This document shows positions 48,001 to 60,796 of a DNA stretch of 64,000 nt, one piece after another; positions within the stretch are counted from its first letter, which is position 1; every line of letters begins with the position of its first letter. The notes below the pieces were generated by a model. The model did no database searches, was not told the origin of the DNA, and was given only the letters and a program-made list of their open reading frames with translations. The position numbers and the translations under genes are program-made. The DNA comes from Sipunculus nudus (lineage: Eukaryota > Annelida > Sipuncula > Golfingiida > Sipunculidae): contig CM049316.1 of NCBI GenBank assembly GCA_026874595.1, positions 32,657,339 to 32,721,338 of the forward strand, written 5' to 3'.

Positions 48001-48721
48001 GCCTTTGTCAGAATAGTAGAAATTTATGGGATTAATGCATGTAAAGAACCCAAGGGAGTTAAAGAGCTGGTCACAGAGGCGACCAGCGTTGCTCGAGCAA
48101 TCTGAGGATTAAAACCCAGTGTTATCAGAAGAACAGCGGTGATTTCTTTCGTCTATTAAGCAAGTAAATTTTACGACCTTGTAAATTACAGATCAATGCC
48201 CATATCAGTTAGAAAATGATACATTACATAATCACTCTCTGTTATTTAGAAAATCCTTCGAGGGATATTCTCGGGCCTTAACCGATATATCACGAAATAA
48301 TACCTACAAACTTGCACGGTTGCTATACTAAACGAATTCATTTAATTTTAATTGCAGTTATCACATTATTTCAAAGCGGTGCGGGTATAAGTATTAATTA
48401 GACTTTAATTGACGTATAAGTTAATGAAAGAGGTTGTTATTTTTCATTATCTTATTATACAATCGTTTATCCATTACGTCATCTAAGTTTAAGGTTATTA
48501 TTTACTTGGTGTTTCACACGTTACTTTTCAATATATAATGCTGTAAAAAATTAAATCTTGAAATCGTATTGCTTTCTCTGTACATTACATTTTGGGATAA
48601 AACAACACGACTTTATGTATATTATACAGTTTTGGGAGTTTTAGGTTTTAAGTTTCCTGGTTTCGACGTTTCATAAATTTGGACACAACTTATGCTCACG
48701 TCCAGATGTACACGAAGGATT

Positions 48722-48725
<4 letters not shown>
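45055..48725. other. No gene recognised
   Basis: AT-rich sequence with T and G homopolymers (46255-46285, 47368-47377). Chance ORFs only. Confidence 0.4.

Positions 48726-48795
<70 letters not shown>
48726..48795. repeat. (CT)n-(AT)n compound microsatellite
   Basis: (TC/CT) at 48726-48756 followed directly by (AT) at 48758-48795. Confidence 0.95.
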
Positions 48796-48801
<6 letters not shown>

Positions 48802-49289
48802 TTATATATATATAAATATATACATTCATAGCATATCTTACAATGTCTATATTTAGCTAGTTTCCCTGGCTGTTGATCGGTTTTGCCACGAGATAGGATT
48901 AAGAAGGCAATGAAACCATCGTGCCTATGACCAACAGAAAGCTAAGGGTATAAGGGTTTTAATGGAGATTGTTAACTCATACCAATCGAGAGGGAATTTA
49001 ATTGAACCAAAGGCACTTAAATCCCTGTCTGTACAAATACTGGCTTTAACAGTTTTCAACTGACTTGTCCTGCCCTTTAATGCAGCTAAACCAATATTTT
49101 TTTTCTTTAATTGAATTTATTGGCATCACAAGTACAAAGGTACCGTGCAATGTAGTGTGTGCCAAAAAAATTGTTAACATACAATTTATTAACATTCATG
49201 GCTTTATTCACAAAATATGTTCCTCACTTATATATATATATAATTAATACCTAAGTGAGTGTGATTTATACCTAAGTTCAGTCAGTGTT
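48796..49289. other. Probable LINE 3' flank
   Basis: AT-rich. The part nearest 49290 may be the 3' UTR of the LINE to its right, on the - strand. No clear poly-A tail was identified. Confidence 0.35.
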
Positions 49290-51180
49290 ACTGATCATAA
49301 TTTTTCATGTTTGTCCAAACTGCGTTTGAATTATTAATTTTGCTATTTATTAGTGCTATTCTCAATTCTTGTCTAGTATATTTCCAAATATGAATGTAAT
49401 ATGCCTGTAGTAGAAACACCAATAAATATATTATGCTAATAATAAAATAATTATAATACTCAATCGGATGAATAAAAGACTCCACACAGGGTTATAATTT
49501 TTATTATTTAAATTAGTTATTTCAATGTCAATTTTTAATCTCTACAACAAATCTCTATTTAATACCACAACTGCTTTACCTCTTCACAATACCAAAACAA
49601 ACGTTTATGTTTCTCTGTTTCACATAAACGAAAAGTACACAAACTAGAGTCTTCAATTTTCCATTGATGCAATCAATACATATTAACTAAACAGATATTT
49701 AGTAGCTTGTACTGAAACCCTCAGGATTTAGTGTCCATTTACAATAGGCAATAGATACATTTTCTGGTAATCAAACTCCAATCCCTTGGTATATATACTT
49801 ATATTGAGTAGTAAAGGTCCTTTGTCTAACAAAAGTATTTATATATGTCAAACGAGAAAGAACCTTTATCACATCAACAACGTTTCCATTAAAATACTAA
49901 AATGCGAGCGGATTATTTGCCCATCAGTTAATTGCTCAGACACTTGTACTGGTTGGACTTCGTGACCCAGTGCATACCATTTAACCATATCTGAACCCTT
50001 AATGCTTTTCTGTACCCAAGAAGTGAAAGGTATTATATTTCAATGTTCAATCAAATAATCCTCGACCTATTATTATTCAGTATTAAGAAATCTGTTCCAA
50101 TATACCGATTCCCCTGATATGTTAACCATTTTGTCATTCCACACTACTTCAAAGTATTCCTTGCGTAGAATGATAGAATTTCTTAAAATCTCTTTATAAA
50201 TGTCAGGAATTTTATATACATCTTTATTTTTCAATGCTACCATCTGATAAGGCTTGTTTATCAGGGCAAATAGACTTTAAGAAATTAAACAGAACTTTCC
50301 ATAGTCTTTGTACCGGTGATATAAATCGCTTTAACCAGGCTATTCTTGATGAAAAAATAACATACAATCCGGCCTTTTACTACCTGACGGCCTTTGCAAA
50401 CAGTTCCCATTCTGACCAATATAATAATATAATAATACGATATAATACTTCACATTTATCATAATTCATTTTTAGACCACTGTAAACACCAAATTCCTGT
50501 ATTATATGTTAACATTGTTCTGCTGACTTTAAATCTTGTACTATTCCATAAAGCCATAAAAAAGGTGACAGTTGGCCTCCCGGGAGGACCCCACTTTCCA
50601 CTTTAAATTATTCCAGAAGTGACCGATTGTTTAAAGTAGAGCTTTCAATATTTTTGTATTAGAATCAATCCATTGTATAACTGACTTAGGAAACCTGTAT
50701 TTATTCAAAACTGAAAACATGAAGTCCCATTTTAAAGAATTGAACGCTTTTTTAAATTCATACATCGGATATCATTAACTTTTGTCAAATTTTGAATATT
50801 TTTATAAATAATAAAAAATTATAAAATTTTAATCAACTTCAAATGTTTTTTTTTTCCTGGAAAAAAATAGATATTAATAAGGAGTAAGAAGATTACTCTG
50901 ATCAGTTTTAATGATCTTTATGACCTAGTGATAATAATTGTAGAAGAACTCAGCTCTTCTAATGCTATTAACAATTCTGGTTTATATTCTAGTTATTTAT
51001 TGATTATATCAGTGACTATATCCCTAGTAACTTTAGTTCCATTTAGTTCATAACCAATTTTATACCAGTAGACTTAGTCCTTAACCATATTTATACCAGT
51101 AGTCTCCGTCCATCAAAGACAATCCAATGGAAATCTTGTCTGATAAATCTTTATATGTCCTTGTTATATTGATAGCATAT
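49290..51180 (-). mobile_element. Decayed L1/Tx1-like LINE, RT to C-terminal region
   Basis: Reading the - strand from right to left, several reverse-transcriptase landmarks survive in different frames: AFNSLKWDFMFSVLNKY (about 50750-50705, the FD..KAFD-like block), then a GVLPGGQLSPF segment (about 50592-50560, equivalent to the conserved G.RQG.PLSP motif). Further on are a YKEILRNSIILRKEYF-like block (about 50195-50150) and the terminal zinc-knuckle-like CTFRLCETEKHKRLFWYCEE (49639-49580) followed by QLW. Downstream, QAYYIHIWKYTRQ (about 49410) resembles the C-terminal end of L1-clade ORF2. Stops and frameshifts are frequent, and the 5' part and endonuclease are missing. The catalytic FADD box was not found. 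Confidence 0.75.
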
Positions 51181-51493
51181 TACTTGTTTTTTTTCTCTTC
51201 CTATTTTCCCCATTAGCTATTTATTCAATGCATTTAATTGCAGGCCCACATTTATGATTAAATGAGAGACCCATGAATCTCAGTGATCTGTTAAAGTTGA
51301 CGTTGGAGATAAAATTTTAAATACATGTTCTAATAACAAATGGATATAACGTCTGAGAGGAATAGATCATATAGGCCATGGTTGATTAATATAAGTGGTT
51401 TGAAATGATGAGTCAGGTATTTTTGCAACGAATATTTGGTAATGTGTTTTCTATACTTTTACAAATTTAACAATATTGATCTAATTTCTGACT
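51181..51493. other. No feature seen; may include more decayed LINE
   Basis: AT-rich. The LINE reading direction suggests its upstream part would lie here, but no motif survives. Confidence 0.35.
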
Positions 51494-51820
51494 CGTACAT
51501 AAGAAATATATAGAGAAATATTTATGCTAAATATAATAAATAAGACAGACAAGATGGCAGTCGTGACCTATACAATTAGGTTTTCAAATGAACATTTAGA
51601 TTTTTATCATAATTTCTCAAAGGAATGAAGTCACAGTGACCTATTGTTGGGTTTGGTAGGGGAACCTATGGACATCTAAACCGCACATAGGAAATATATA
51701 GAAGAATATTTATGCTTAATATGAACAAAGAAGAAAAAAATGGCACTTTAATTCTCAAAGGAAGGAAGTCGCAGAAACCCAGTTTTGAGTTTAGTAGGAG
51801 AACTTATGGAAATCTAACTG
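51494..51820 (+). repeat. Two-copy tandem repeat, period about 188
   Basis: Shared ordered motifs: GTACATAAGAAATATATAG / GCACATAGGAAATATATAG (51495, 51683), ATATTTATGCTAAATAT / ATATTTATGCTTAATAT, TTTCTCAAAGGAATGAAGTC / ATTCTCAAAGGAAGGAAGTC, TTGGTAGGGGAACCTATGG / TTAGTAGGAGAACTTATGG. Copy 2 lacks about 45 bases present in copy 1. Confidence 0.8.
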
Positions 51821-54800
51821 TACGTAATGTTTGTAAGTTATGTTTGCTAGTAACTTGTTTTTATAAAAAACACAAAGGAACGGCACAGAATTATTTGCAA
51901 CTTTGAGTTTCGGCTAATATAGTGCTGGGTACTTTTCATTATATGTATGTTCACTTGTTTATAGTAAATCAGAAGTCGACAAAGCATTCTGTGAGGAACC
52001 AGTGCTTAATGGATAACTGAGTTCCCGATAACATTATTGAGTATTTTCGTGCTCAGCAGATGGCAGTGGAATATGTTTTTAAATTAGACTGAAAATTGTG
52101 TGGGCCATCAGTTATGCCGACAGGGATTCAAGCGCCTGTGAATAAATCCCTTATCGTTATTCCCTAATTCATTCCCATTTTTCTGTCGGTACTACAGTCA
52201 CAATATCACTGTGTTATGCATTACAATTCAGAATAAAAAGCACGTGTTGTGACGCTACACAATATCAACCACGATTTTGCCTCTCGCGACTTTTCTTTAT
52301 TATTTCATTATACTTCTGCCTGCGAGTGTTATATAATGTTTATTTGTGCCAGGGTGATCAGTCATCCTTTCCTCAGATCCTGTATGCGCCGCCGATCTTT
52401 ACGATTATTCTCAACATTGGTCTCGTGATTTTTTTCTTACCAAGTAGGTTATATAATGTATTGAGCATGCTGTCCCGCAACCAAATCAGGTGATGATTTG
52501 GTCGTTCATTATAGCATCAAATTGTTAACCTGAATTTATGCAAAACAGAGAACATAATACTTCACAGAACGTAGATGAAGACTAATTTGTCTACATGATT
52601 AATTTGCGTTATCTATTTGGGGATAAAACCGGAATAATTCGCTCGTTTATGATGTCGTAAACTGGCGGGTCTCGAAATAACCATTTTGTTTGCAGTACTT
52701 CTGCGGTTCTTATTTACTTAAGCCCCAGTCATTACAAGAACGCTAACAGTTTTATGATGAAGCTGAAGTCCTTCCTGAATACAACACCGCGTGTTTGACA
52801 GATGGAAAATAAGCGAATTATAAAATGGCAAACGAAAATGAATATTGTACATCAAAGTACCCTTGAGGAAGACATTTGTTTTAGACGTAGTTGCTGGAAA
52901 TTTAATAACGCTTCCGGGAACAGCTTAACAACAAAAGCCGATTTCTTGCTTATTGAATTTGTCTTTTAATTACAACCCTAATCGTGTAGAACTTATTTTC
53001 TTCGGTATCTTTATGTGGACGAAGTTAATTTTTCCTTTCTTATAAGACAACATGTTTCACACCGATTTCATGTATAAGACATACATGCTGCCTATTTCGT
53101 TATTTATGGTGTTTTCTGAGGAAAATAATATTTTATTTTGCATCTGTTAGCTTTTTGATTGACTACATACATGACGCAATTAAAGCTGTCATACTACCAT
53201 TTACTTTTATTGTTTTGCGCAGAAAAAAAAATACATTCATTTATATGTATAGCGATAACACGGTAAGTTGCGAGCTTACCATTTGTTGTCTTTGATATAA
53301 ATATATAATTGTAAGATAAATTACTTTTCATTTAATTATAAGTTCAAACTTTTTCAATTCTGCCATAAAGTTCTTCAAATATCCAAAAGGGTCATTAAAA
53401 TATCACATATATCTTCTTTTGAAGGCAGCAAAAGATTACTCACGTTTGTCTTAAATAAAAATAAACATGATGCATTTGCCAGGTTCGTGTGGAAACATCA
53501 GCACCATCTGTTGGCAATATTTTAAACGATCCATCCATCATTTTTTTTCAGATATTATCCACACTTGACTGTGCAATGTGGGTTTGATTTGAATCAACAA
53601 AAACCTTTAGATAGAAATAAAGTTTTATAATGAATTAATGGCCGGTACTTGCAGTTAACCAACCTTTTCGCCTTCAATGAGTAAATCATTATGTAAGTAG
53701 TAGGCAGAAGCAATTTTTCCCAGATCAAATACACACTGCAAACAATATTTCTGCAGTTATCATGTTTTCTTAAATTATGATTACAAGTTTAATGGTAGGA
53801 GGTAAGTATCTATATTTCGGTGATTACTTTTATTCATAAGTAACACTTAAACTTACGATGTATTTTCAGATGCCGGGAAAATATGCATCAGGCCCGGGGT
53901 GAATGATGTAGCGTCTTTGGATTGGTGAAGGAAAACACAACATCTTAAATAGAGAAGAGCAAGCAAACCCTGTTTTAACCCATTTGTTGAATTAATACAT
54001 CGATCCTGCAAAGTTATTTAATGCAACACGATTCGCTTATGTCTTCATGGACATTTAATTATTTCTTAATTACTCTGTTCCAATCCTGCAAAATTTTAGT
54101 CATTCAGTACTCATTTTAATTAATAGTAATTATCTGATGAAATAAATTGTTTCCCGGGTATTTGTTTGGGATTTCTTGATGTGGTTTCATTGTGAGAGAT
54201 TCTGTCAATCTGTGCATGATGTTAGGAAAATAACTTATGTGTTTTAAATACAGTCTGAAATTTTATACCTGAGCCGAAGGTCAGTTTAAGGGGTTAGCCT
54301 TTTTAGGGGTTAGGATCTGCACAGTAAAAATCGAAGACAAGATACACTACGCTAACCAGGACTAATGCGTTGTAGAGAGATATGGGATCGACCGCACTAA
54401 TCTGCAGAAACAGATAAAAACTGCTTTATATGGAATTCTGAAAACAAAATTATTTATACTCTATGTCCTAGACATATATCAAATTCAAAAAGTAAATTAA
54501 CATTTTGTTGTTCAAACCAGTGATACACTTGAAATAAAAGTAAAATTCCAATCAAAACAATCCTCTTATTCCTTTTCAGTAACATGACGCATAAATTGAT
54601 TGCTTTAAATTATGAAACACCTTAACATTTTATAAAGCAAGCTGTTTCTTTTACAATGTAAACTCAGAAGATTTATTTAGGAAGAGGAGTACGTGAAAGG
54701 CATAACAATAACGAAACCGTGTAATTGGACAATTAAAAATATTGGCATAACCATTCACTGTAAACAACATTTTCCGTCTTATTGTTTATATGATGATTTT

Positions 54801-55569
54801 ATGAAATTTATCTTTAATCTATAACACAGAATAAATAAGACAAATCTTTGACAGGTAATCACTGTAAGATTGTATTTTATGATGGGATGGTCTAGTAATA
54901 CGCCATTCTATGGCAATAATTTTTTTGTCATTATTTTTTTTATTATTTTCTTTATCATTCTGACGCCTATTGAGGCGAAAATAAAAGTTTTTCGATGGCT
55001 TCATGCTATCTTCATCTCATCTGATACATAATACAATTTATAGGGGTTCTCTTTGGCTTGTGTGTATGTATGTGTGATAACATTATGCATTGAGTCAATG
55101 AAAGACTGTTCGTATATATGACTTATATGTTGTATATAAAACAGTTCATAACGATACAATCCATTGGAATAAATACAGAAGATTTTCCACCTCTCAATTT
55201 TGAGGAATTCCTCCTGCTTTTATATATTGAGTTTCCCCGATCGCACCACATATAATATAATATATAAATATATATATAATTATATATATATATATATAAT
55301 TTGGCTAAATATAGCTTTGCTTAATTATCAACACTCTTATTTACATATTGTAAATGTCACTACGATTAAAATATTTTTTTTAAACTGTAAATTTAATTTT
55401 AATTGTAAATTACGGTTAACAAACATTCATCAACATACTTTGATAAAGGCTCACAATTATGACAATTGAATGAAGAAACTGATGCATCTCATATCCTAAA
55501 TTACTTATGTATATGAAACTGATATGCATAATTTAAATTGGAGAATTATTGGAGAAAGTAGAAATATGC
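51821..55569. other. No gene recognised
   Basis: Long AT-rich interval with an AT-rich low-complexity patch at 55249-55301. No exon, repeat family member or RNA gene was identified. Confidence 0.4.
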
Positions 55570-55735
55570 ATTCTTACGAAAGCAAGCCTCCGTCACATGC
55601 AGGTCCTTGTTGTCTGTTGCTCCCATACCCTTACTGGCATTCACGTATTCGGCCAACATTCCTGGGTCCATTCTTGCAAAAGTGACCGTACATTTGTGAA
55701 TATTCCTTGATGAGGGTCCTGAAAACAGGAATGAA
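55570..55735 (+). repeat. Dispersed repeat family A, copy 3 (partial)
   Basis: AAGCAAGCCTCCGTCACATG, GGCATTCACGTATTCGGCC, TCTTGCAAAAGTGACCG and ACATTTGTGAATATTCCTTG are collinear with copies at 20571 and 33656. The CA-rich end is missing. Confidence 0.6.
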
Positions 55736-57889
55736 GACATATCTTACTGGCGGAAGAACCTATGAACTTTATGGAAGAATGATAAAAATGTATTTATTCC
55801 GAATAATTGTATTTATTCCCCCTGAGACAAGGTCGACCAAGACAAGAGCCCATGCTACAACCAGGAAGAACAAGAAAGAGTAACCAGAAACAGGTTGTGT
55901 TAACTGTCCGTCAGCAAAATCAACTTATGTTTATAAACTACACAAGTTCGTTTTAACAATTTGCTTTTCCTTGCTATTCAAAAGAATACATTTCTCTCTG
56001 CGCTCGCTTATCCTTAATAAATGCAAATCTAAAGGCACGCTGGGACATTATTACAATACGTTAAAGTAGAACTACAAGAAAATGGATTTTTTTTCTTTTC
56101 CCTAGGGTTAGCTTCAAGAGAGAGGAAATAAATGTATTGACATTATTTACAAAATTAATTATCCCTTTAATTATGTAAAGAGAGAGGAAGGGGTTGAAGA
56201 AATATCTTTTTTTAACTCTTTACTTGCTTAATCTTAGATCTTTTATTGAACAATTTAACATTTCGTGTAACAAAGTCTTCGTCTGTGTTCGGATCCAATA
56301 ATCCAGATCGCAGGTTTTGTCTCTAGAAATCCGAAGCATGAAAGATACACATATGTACCTGGCCATAAAAAATGTAGTTATTTCACTATTATCATTTCAA
56401 ATTTAACAAAATATTCTGGTCTTTATAATGGCGCTTAACACTCAATTTCATTTGTCACCGACAGGTTTCGCTAGTGTGGTAGAAAAGTTCTATTCAGAAT
56501 TCATCAAAAAAGATAATATAAGAATTTGATCGAACAGATCAACGAAATTGTCAGACCGTAATAGCGTCTTAAAAGACTACTGAGTTCAACTTTCAGCTTA
56601 CGACTTAACTTCAGCTTTTTTCTGAAACTGCAAGCTGAAGAAACTGGGAATAATCTCGCACCTAGGTCGTCTGAAAAATGAGTTTTCCCAGAATTCTTAC
56701 ATGCAACCAAGAAAACATGCTTTGAGACACTTTTTCCGCGAAAATAAACTTAGCATAAAGGATTGAGTTGCATCCGGTTTTGTTTCCTTTTATCCGAGGA
56801 TTAGACGGTACAACGCCTTTCTTAAGTCATTTTTAAAAGGAATCTTAAAATAACTTCTTTACATGAAGATCCTTGTATCACAGAAAATCACAGACCAGGC
56901 AGATCGAGTCCAGTTACAAGTCTCAGTTCTTGATTTTTGAGTCATGGTCCTTTTAATAAGGATCCGGGTCCACGTCAGACTCTCATTGTGTTTCTGATAA
57001 ATAATATATTCATAAAATAGGATTTAAGGATATTTAATGAGAATTTATTTTTATGTTTGTGCATCTTTTTCTTTTAACCTGTATTGTTTAATTATATGTA
57101 TGCATGGGAATATAAAGCTGGCAAAATTTCACTTGAATTTACCAGCGATTTTCATTCACATGTATTAAGAAAATTGCCTATTTGCCTATTTTACAATACT
57201 TTTAAAGCAATCTGCATCTCAGTTGTAGAATAACTGTAGAATCAGGAGTATTATTAGTAAGGTTAGTTTACATTATGGCGTCGTAAAGCCATAACGATGG
57301 ATCAAGAAAAAATTACAAATGGATTACATAAAAAACACTGCATTTTAATAGATTCAAAACTGAAAGAGCTAAGGGAAGACCACATATAAACCAATAATAA
57401 AATCAAATTGAACATGTCCAATTTTCACTTAATGTAACCAGGAGTAACTAAGAAATTTCAAGAGTCTTAAATAATATCTTTGGCCTTATGAACCTGTAAG
57501 TAAAATCCATCCTAATGCGGATCTAATTAACAATCCGTCTTTCTTAATACTGGCTTTATGATAATTTTAAGTCTCCACGTGTCAGGTAGCTATATATTTC
57601 GCAAAACTTTAACCATAAACTAATACCATTTTATTTCATATAAGATGTTCAGTATATTCACTGTATGCTGCATGGAAACGATATGTTTCTCTTTATACCC
57701 CCACTCTTATGGCAGGCCGGGAAACCTCCGGACGTATTTATATTTACTTTTATCTTCTTCTTGTACGAATATGTATTCAAATTATTTTTTTCTTTTTGAA
57801 ACATATGTTATCAGAACTCACAGGCAAATAATTTCTACACATGACACCTCACTTTCAAACCAATCTTCGTCGTACTTCATTTGATGTAA
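55736..57889. other. No gene recognised
   Basis: AT-rich; chance ORFs under 80 codons. Confidence 0.4.
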
Positions 57890-58150
57890 ATCATAACACT
57901 TATTTAATTCAGCGAATATGGAGAAATACTGTTATATTATTTTGATAATGAAATATTAAATTACTTTGGTTACTTTTCAAAGATGTGTATAAAATAGCCA
58001 TTTTTAATACACTTATATGAATCGGACGAAAATTCTTTATATATATATATATGTATGTATCTATATACATATAATTAAACATTAAAATCCAAATAATGCT
58101 TGAAGAGACAAGGAAGTACACAGTCTCAGATTCTTAACATCTTTTTTTAC
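57890..58150 (+). repeat. Dispersed repeat family E, copy 1
   Basis: TAATTCAGCGAATATGG, GAAATACTGTTA, AAGATGTGTATAAAATAG, GTATGTATCTATA, ATAATTAAACATTAAA and ATAATGCTTGAAGA occur in the same order as at 62175-62410. An (TA) patch at about 58038-58052 expands this copy. Confidence 0.7.
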
Positions 58151-58489
58151 CGTTAATATATTTTTAAATGACTAGACTCGGACACCGTCAAAAGACTTCG
58201 ACCTGGATTCAACTAGCTTGGATTCCAGCTTCATGATGGAACATAATTACTTCGCCACCTTTTTTTAAATGTTCATTTCTCATCAATGTTTTGACCCATA
58301 TAACCACTGTGTATTTAGCAGAGTTCTAAGGCAAATTTTAGCAAAGTTCATATTATTATACCCAACACGATCATAACTTCCAATATAGCCTATTATGAAG
58401 ACTAAACGACAACAATAAAAAATGAAAGTGGCCTTTGGCTACAAAAAAAAAGACTCGAGACCATATAGGAATATAGGGTTAAAAAAGGG
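58151..58489. other. No gene seen
   Basis: Short AT-rich interval without distinctive features. Confidence 0.4.
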
Positions 58490-58960
58490 TCAAGGACAAC
58501 ATGTGATATCAAATATAATTCTCTAACCCCAGAAACCCAATGATAAATATACTGAAGAGTACTGCCGGCAAAATCATTGAAACAATAATTTTCAAAAGGG
58601 AGGTGAGCGGCCATCTTGGATATCAGGCGTTTCCGGGTTCCCCCATCACTTTTGATAGAAACACCCTCGCCAGGATGTCAAATTAACATTCAGAGAAACC
58701 AACTGATGGGGTCATGGACCACTAAATCTCATTATGGATGTGATATGAAAAGTTTAAAAAATAATAACTTTTTAGCTAAAAATCGTCGGCCATCTAAGAT
58801 TCTAAGGTCAAATAGATCAAATCATAAATATGACATTAAAATGAATTCCCCGACCGCCAAAACCCAATAACATATATACTGAACAGTATTTAAGACCAAA
58901 CAATTGAAAAAAATAAATTTCAAAATGGCGGATGGCGGCTTTTTTTGGATTTTGGGCTCT
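58490..58960 (+). repeat. Two-copy direct repeat, period about 308
   Basis: Unit 1 (58490-58625): CCAGAAACCCAATGATAAAT, ATACTGAAGAGTA, CAAAATCATTGAAA, then GGCCATCTTGGATATCAGGC. Unit 2 (58805-58960): CCAAAACCCAATAACATAT, ATACTGAACAGTATT, AAACAATTGAAAAAAA, then AAAATGGCGGATGGCGGC. Between them lie GGGTTCCCCCATCACTTTTG and GATAGAAACACCC. This looks like a fragment of a longer tandem family. Confidence 0.65.
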
Positions 58961-60715
58961 CACAGATCCGGGCACACTTTTAGGAGGGACTTTTTTTTAA
59001 TCTACCGATGCAGAAGACAAATCCACGCAGAAACGAATCTTCGTTCTCGACTGTCACGGTATTGCTCCAGATGACCCAACTTACATGCATTTAATTACGT
59101 ATCGGTTATACGAATCCAGAACAGGAAAGGCCATTGTTCCACTGCATAACATGTTACCATTTTCCCGGTGTAGAAACTTCAGGCGATCCTCTGATTCTGG
59201 TTGCTCCCCATCCCCATTCAACCCCCATCAAGAAATCTTAAATTCATTTCATCGAGGATAACCAGAACCTAATTGTCACCCAAGCTCAGTTTTGATTACC
59301 CCCTCGCTGGTGTAACTATATGATAAACTCTAATGCTTTTAATTAATGATATATTTATTTGTTGAAACGCCTGAACGACACAAGATCAGTAAAGTTTAAA
59401 TCAATATGAAAAATAAAATAATATCGTTGATTTATTCACATGGACAGACATATTTCACCATAGCCCATGACGTATTAAATACACACATTATATTTCTGAA
59501 TATGCGACCTAATTTGAGAAATCCGAAAAAAATATGATATGTATCAGTATACAAGCATACAGTTACAACGTTTTGTCTTGTAATCTGAAATCAGAGTGAA
59601 TAATTCGAAATCGGTTTCCAATTGATACCGAAGCTTGAGAGTTGAAGTTCATTTCAAGTTATTTCCGGTAATCTGAAAGGGGGTAATCCTAAACCACTAC
59701 ACCGGGAAGTCAAGGTACCAACATATACGGTACAGAGGTTAATTACAGAATTGTGCTTTCATCCTCCGCAGAAGTAAAAGTAAGGCCTGCTCTTTAATCT
59801 AATTACTAGCTTTCACTTTTATTTATGATCTACCTTCAAATAGAATCACGATCTGTTACGGAGCATTATTTATTTAAAAGTAATAATTGAAACTCTTTGT
59901 TCTTTGTATCCAGGGCTCCATTATGATTTCCAAAAAAAAGTTTAAAAGTACAGTAAAATTGTCATCCCATTAATTTCTGTACGTTTGACATTTTCTTCTA
60001 ATTGTTATAAAAATGACCTCAACCTACTCGCTTAAATTTTTTTTAAACACACTCCATTTCAATTGTTAAGTTTTTTCCCTTTCTTTGTGAAGTAATTACC
60101 ATGTCTATATTTTAATTACACTTTTCTTATTCCCAGGGTTCCTCCTTCATGATAATATTCTTAAATATTAACCACTTATACATTGATTTTGTTTTAAACT
60201 GTATATGTGTATAGACATCAAATTACACAATTTTAATTTTACGCTTTCTGAATATTTTGCTTCTGATTTCATACATGGTACATTACAACTGTCCTGGTTT
60301 AATAATGCTTCGTTTGAAAGCAGTTGCTGTAAATATAAGGTGTGCCTACTAATCAGTTATACCAAGGATTGGTCATTTTCAACAACACTCCATTAAATTG
60401 ATCACAAACGAAGGGTTATAAAACGGTTATATTACCAAGACAAATAGTTTTAATTTATCAGATATGTAACAAAAGCGGTTCACAAAGAAGAGAAAAACAT
60501 AAAAATATAGTCTTGTGCAACGAAGAAGTGTCAATAACCTGGCCCTTACCTTGACCTATCATCGTAATGTAGAAAGCAGACTCGTTCGGTATGTTAGTTT
60601 TAATTCGATCTATATAGCAATTTTCACGGTAATATAGTAACATAAAATGATCAATAAAAAATCGATCATCATTCCTTTAAATCAGTTAACCTGATTTTAC
60701 AACCAATCCCAACCA

Positions 60716-60718
<3 letters not shown>
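58961..60718. other. No gene recognised
   Basis: AT-rich. A CCCGGTGTAG motif on the - strand at about 59696-59705 with GGATTACCCCC beside it, and a GATTACCCCCTCGCTGGTG on + at 59295, may be decayed SINE pieces in opposite orientation. Confidence 0.35.

Positions 60719-60794
<76 letters not shown>
60719..60794. repeat. (AT)38 microsatellite
   Basis: 76 uninterrupted bases of AT dinucleotide, the longest in the window. Confidence 0.97.
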
Positions 60795-60796
<2 letters not shown>

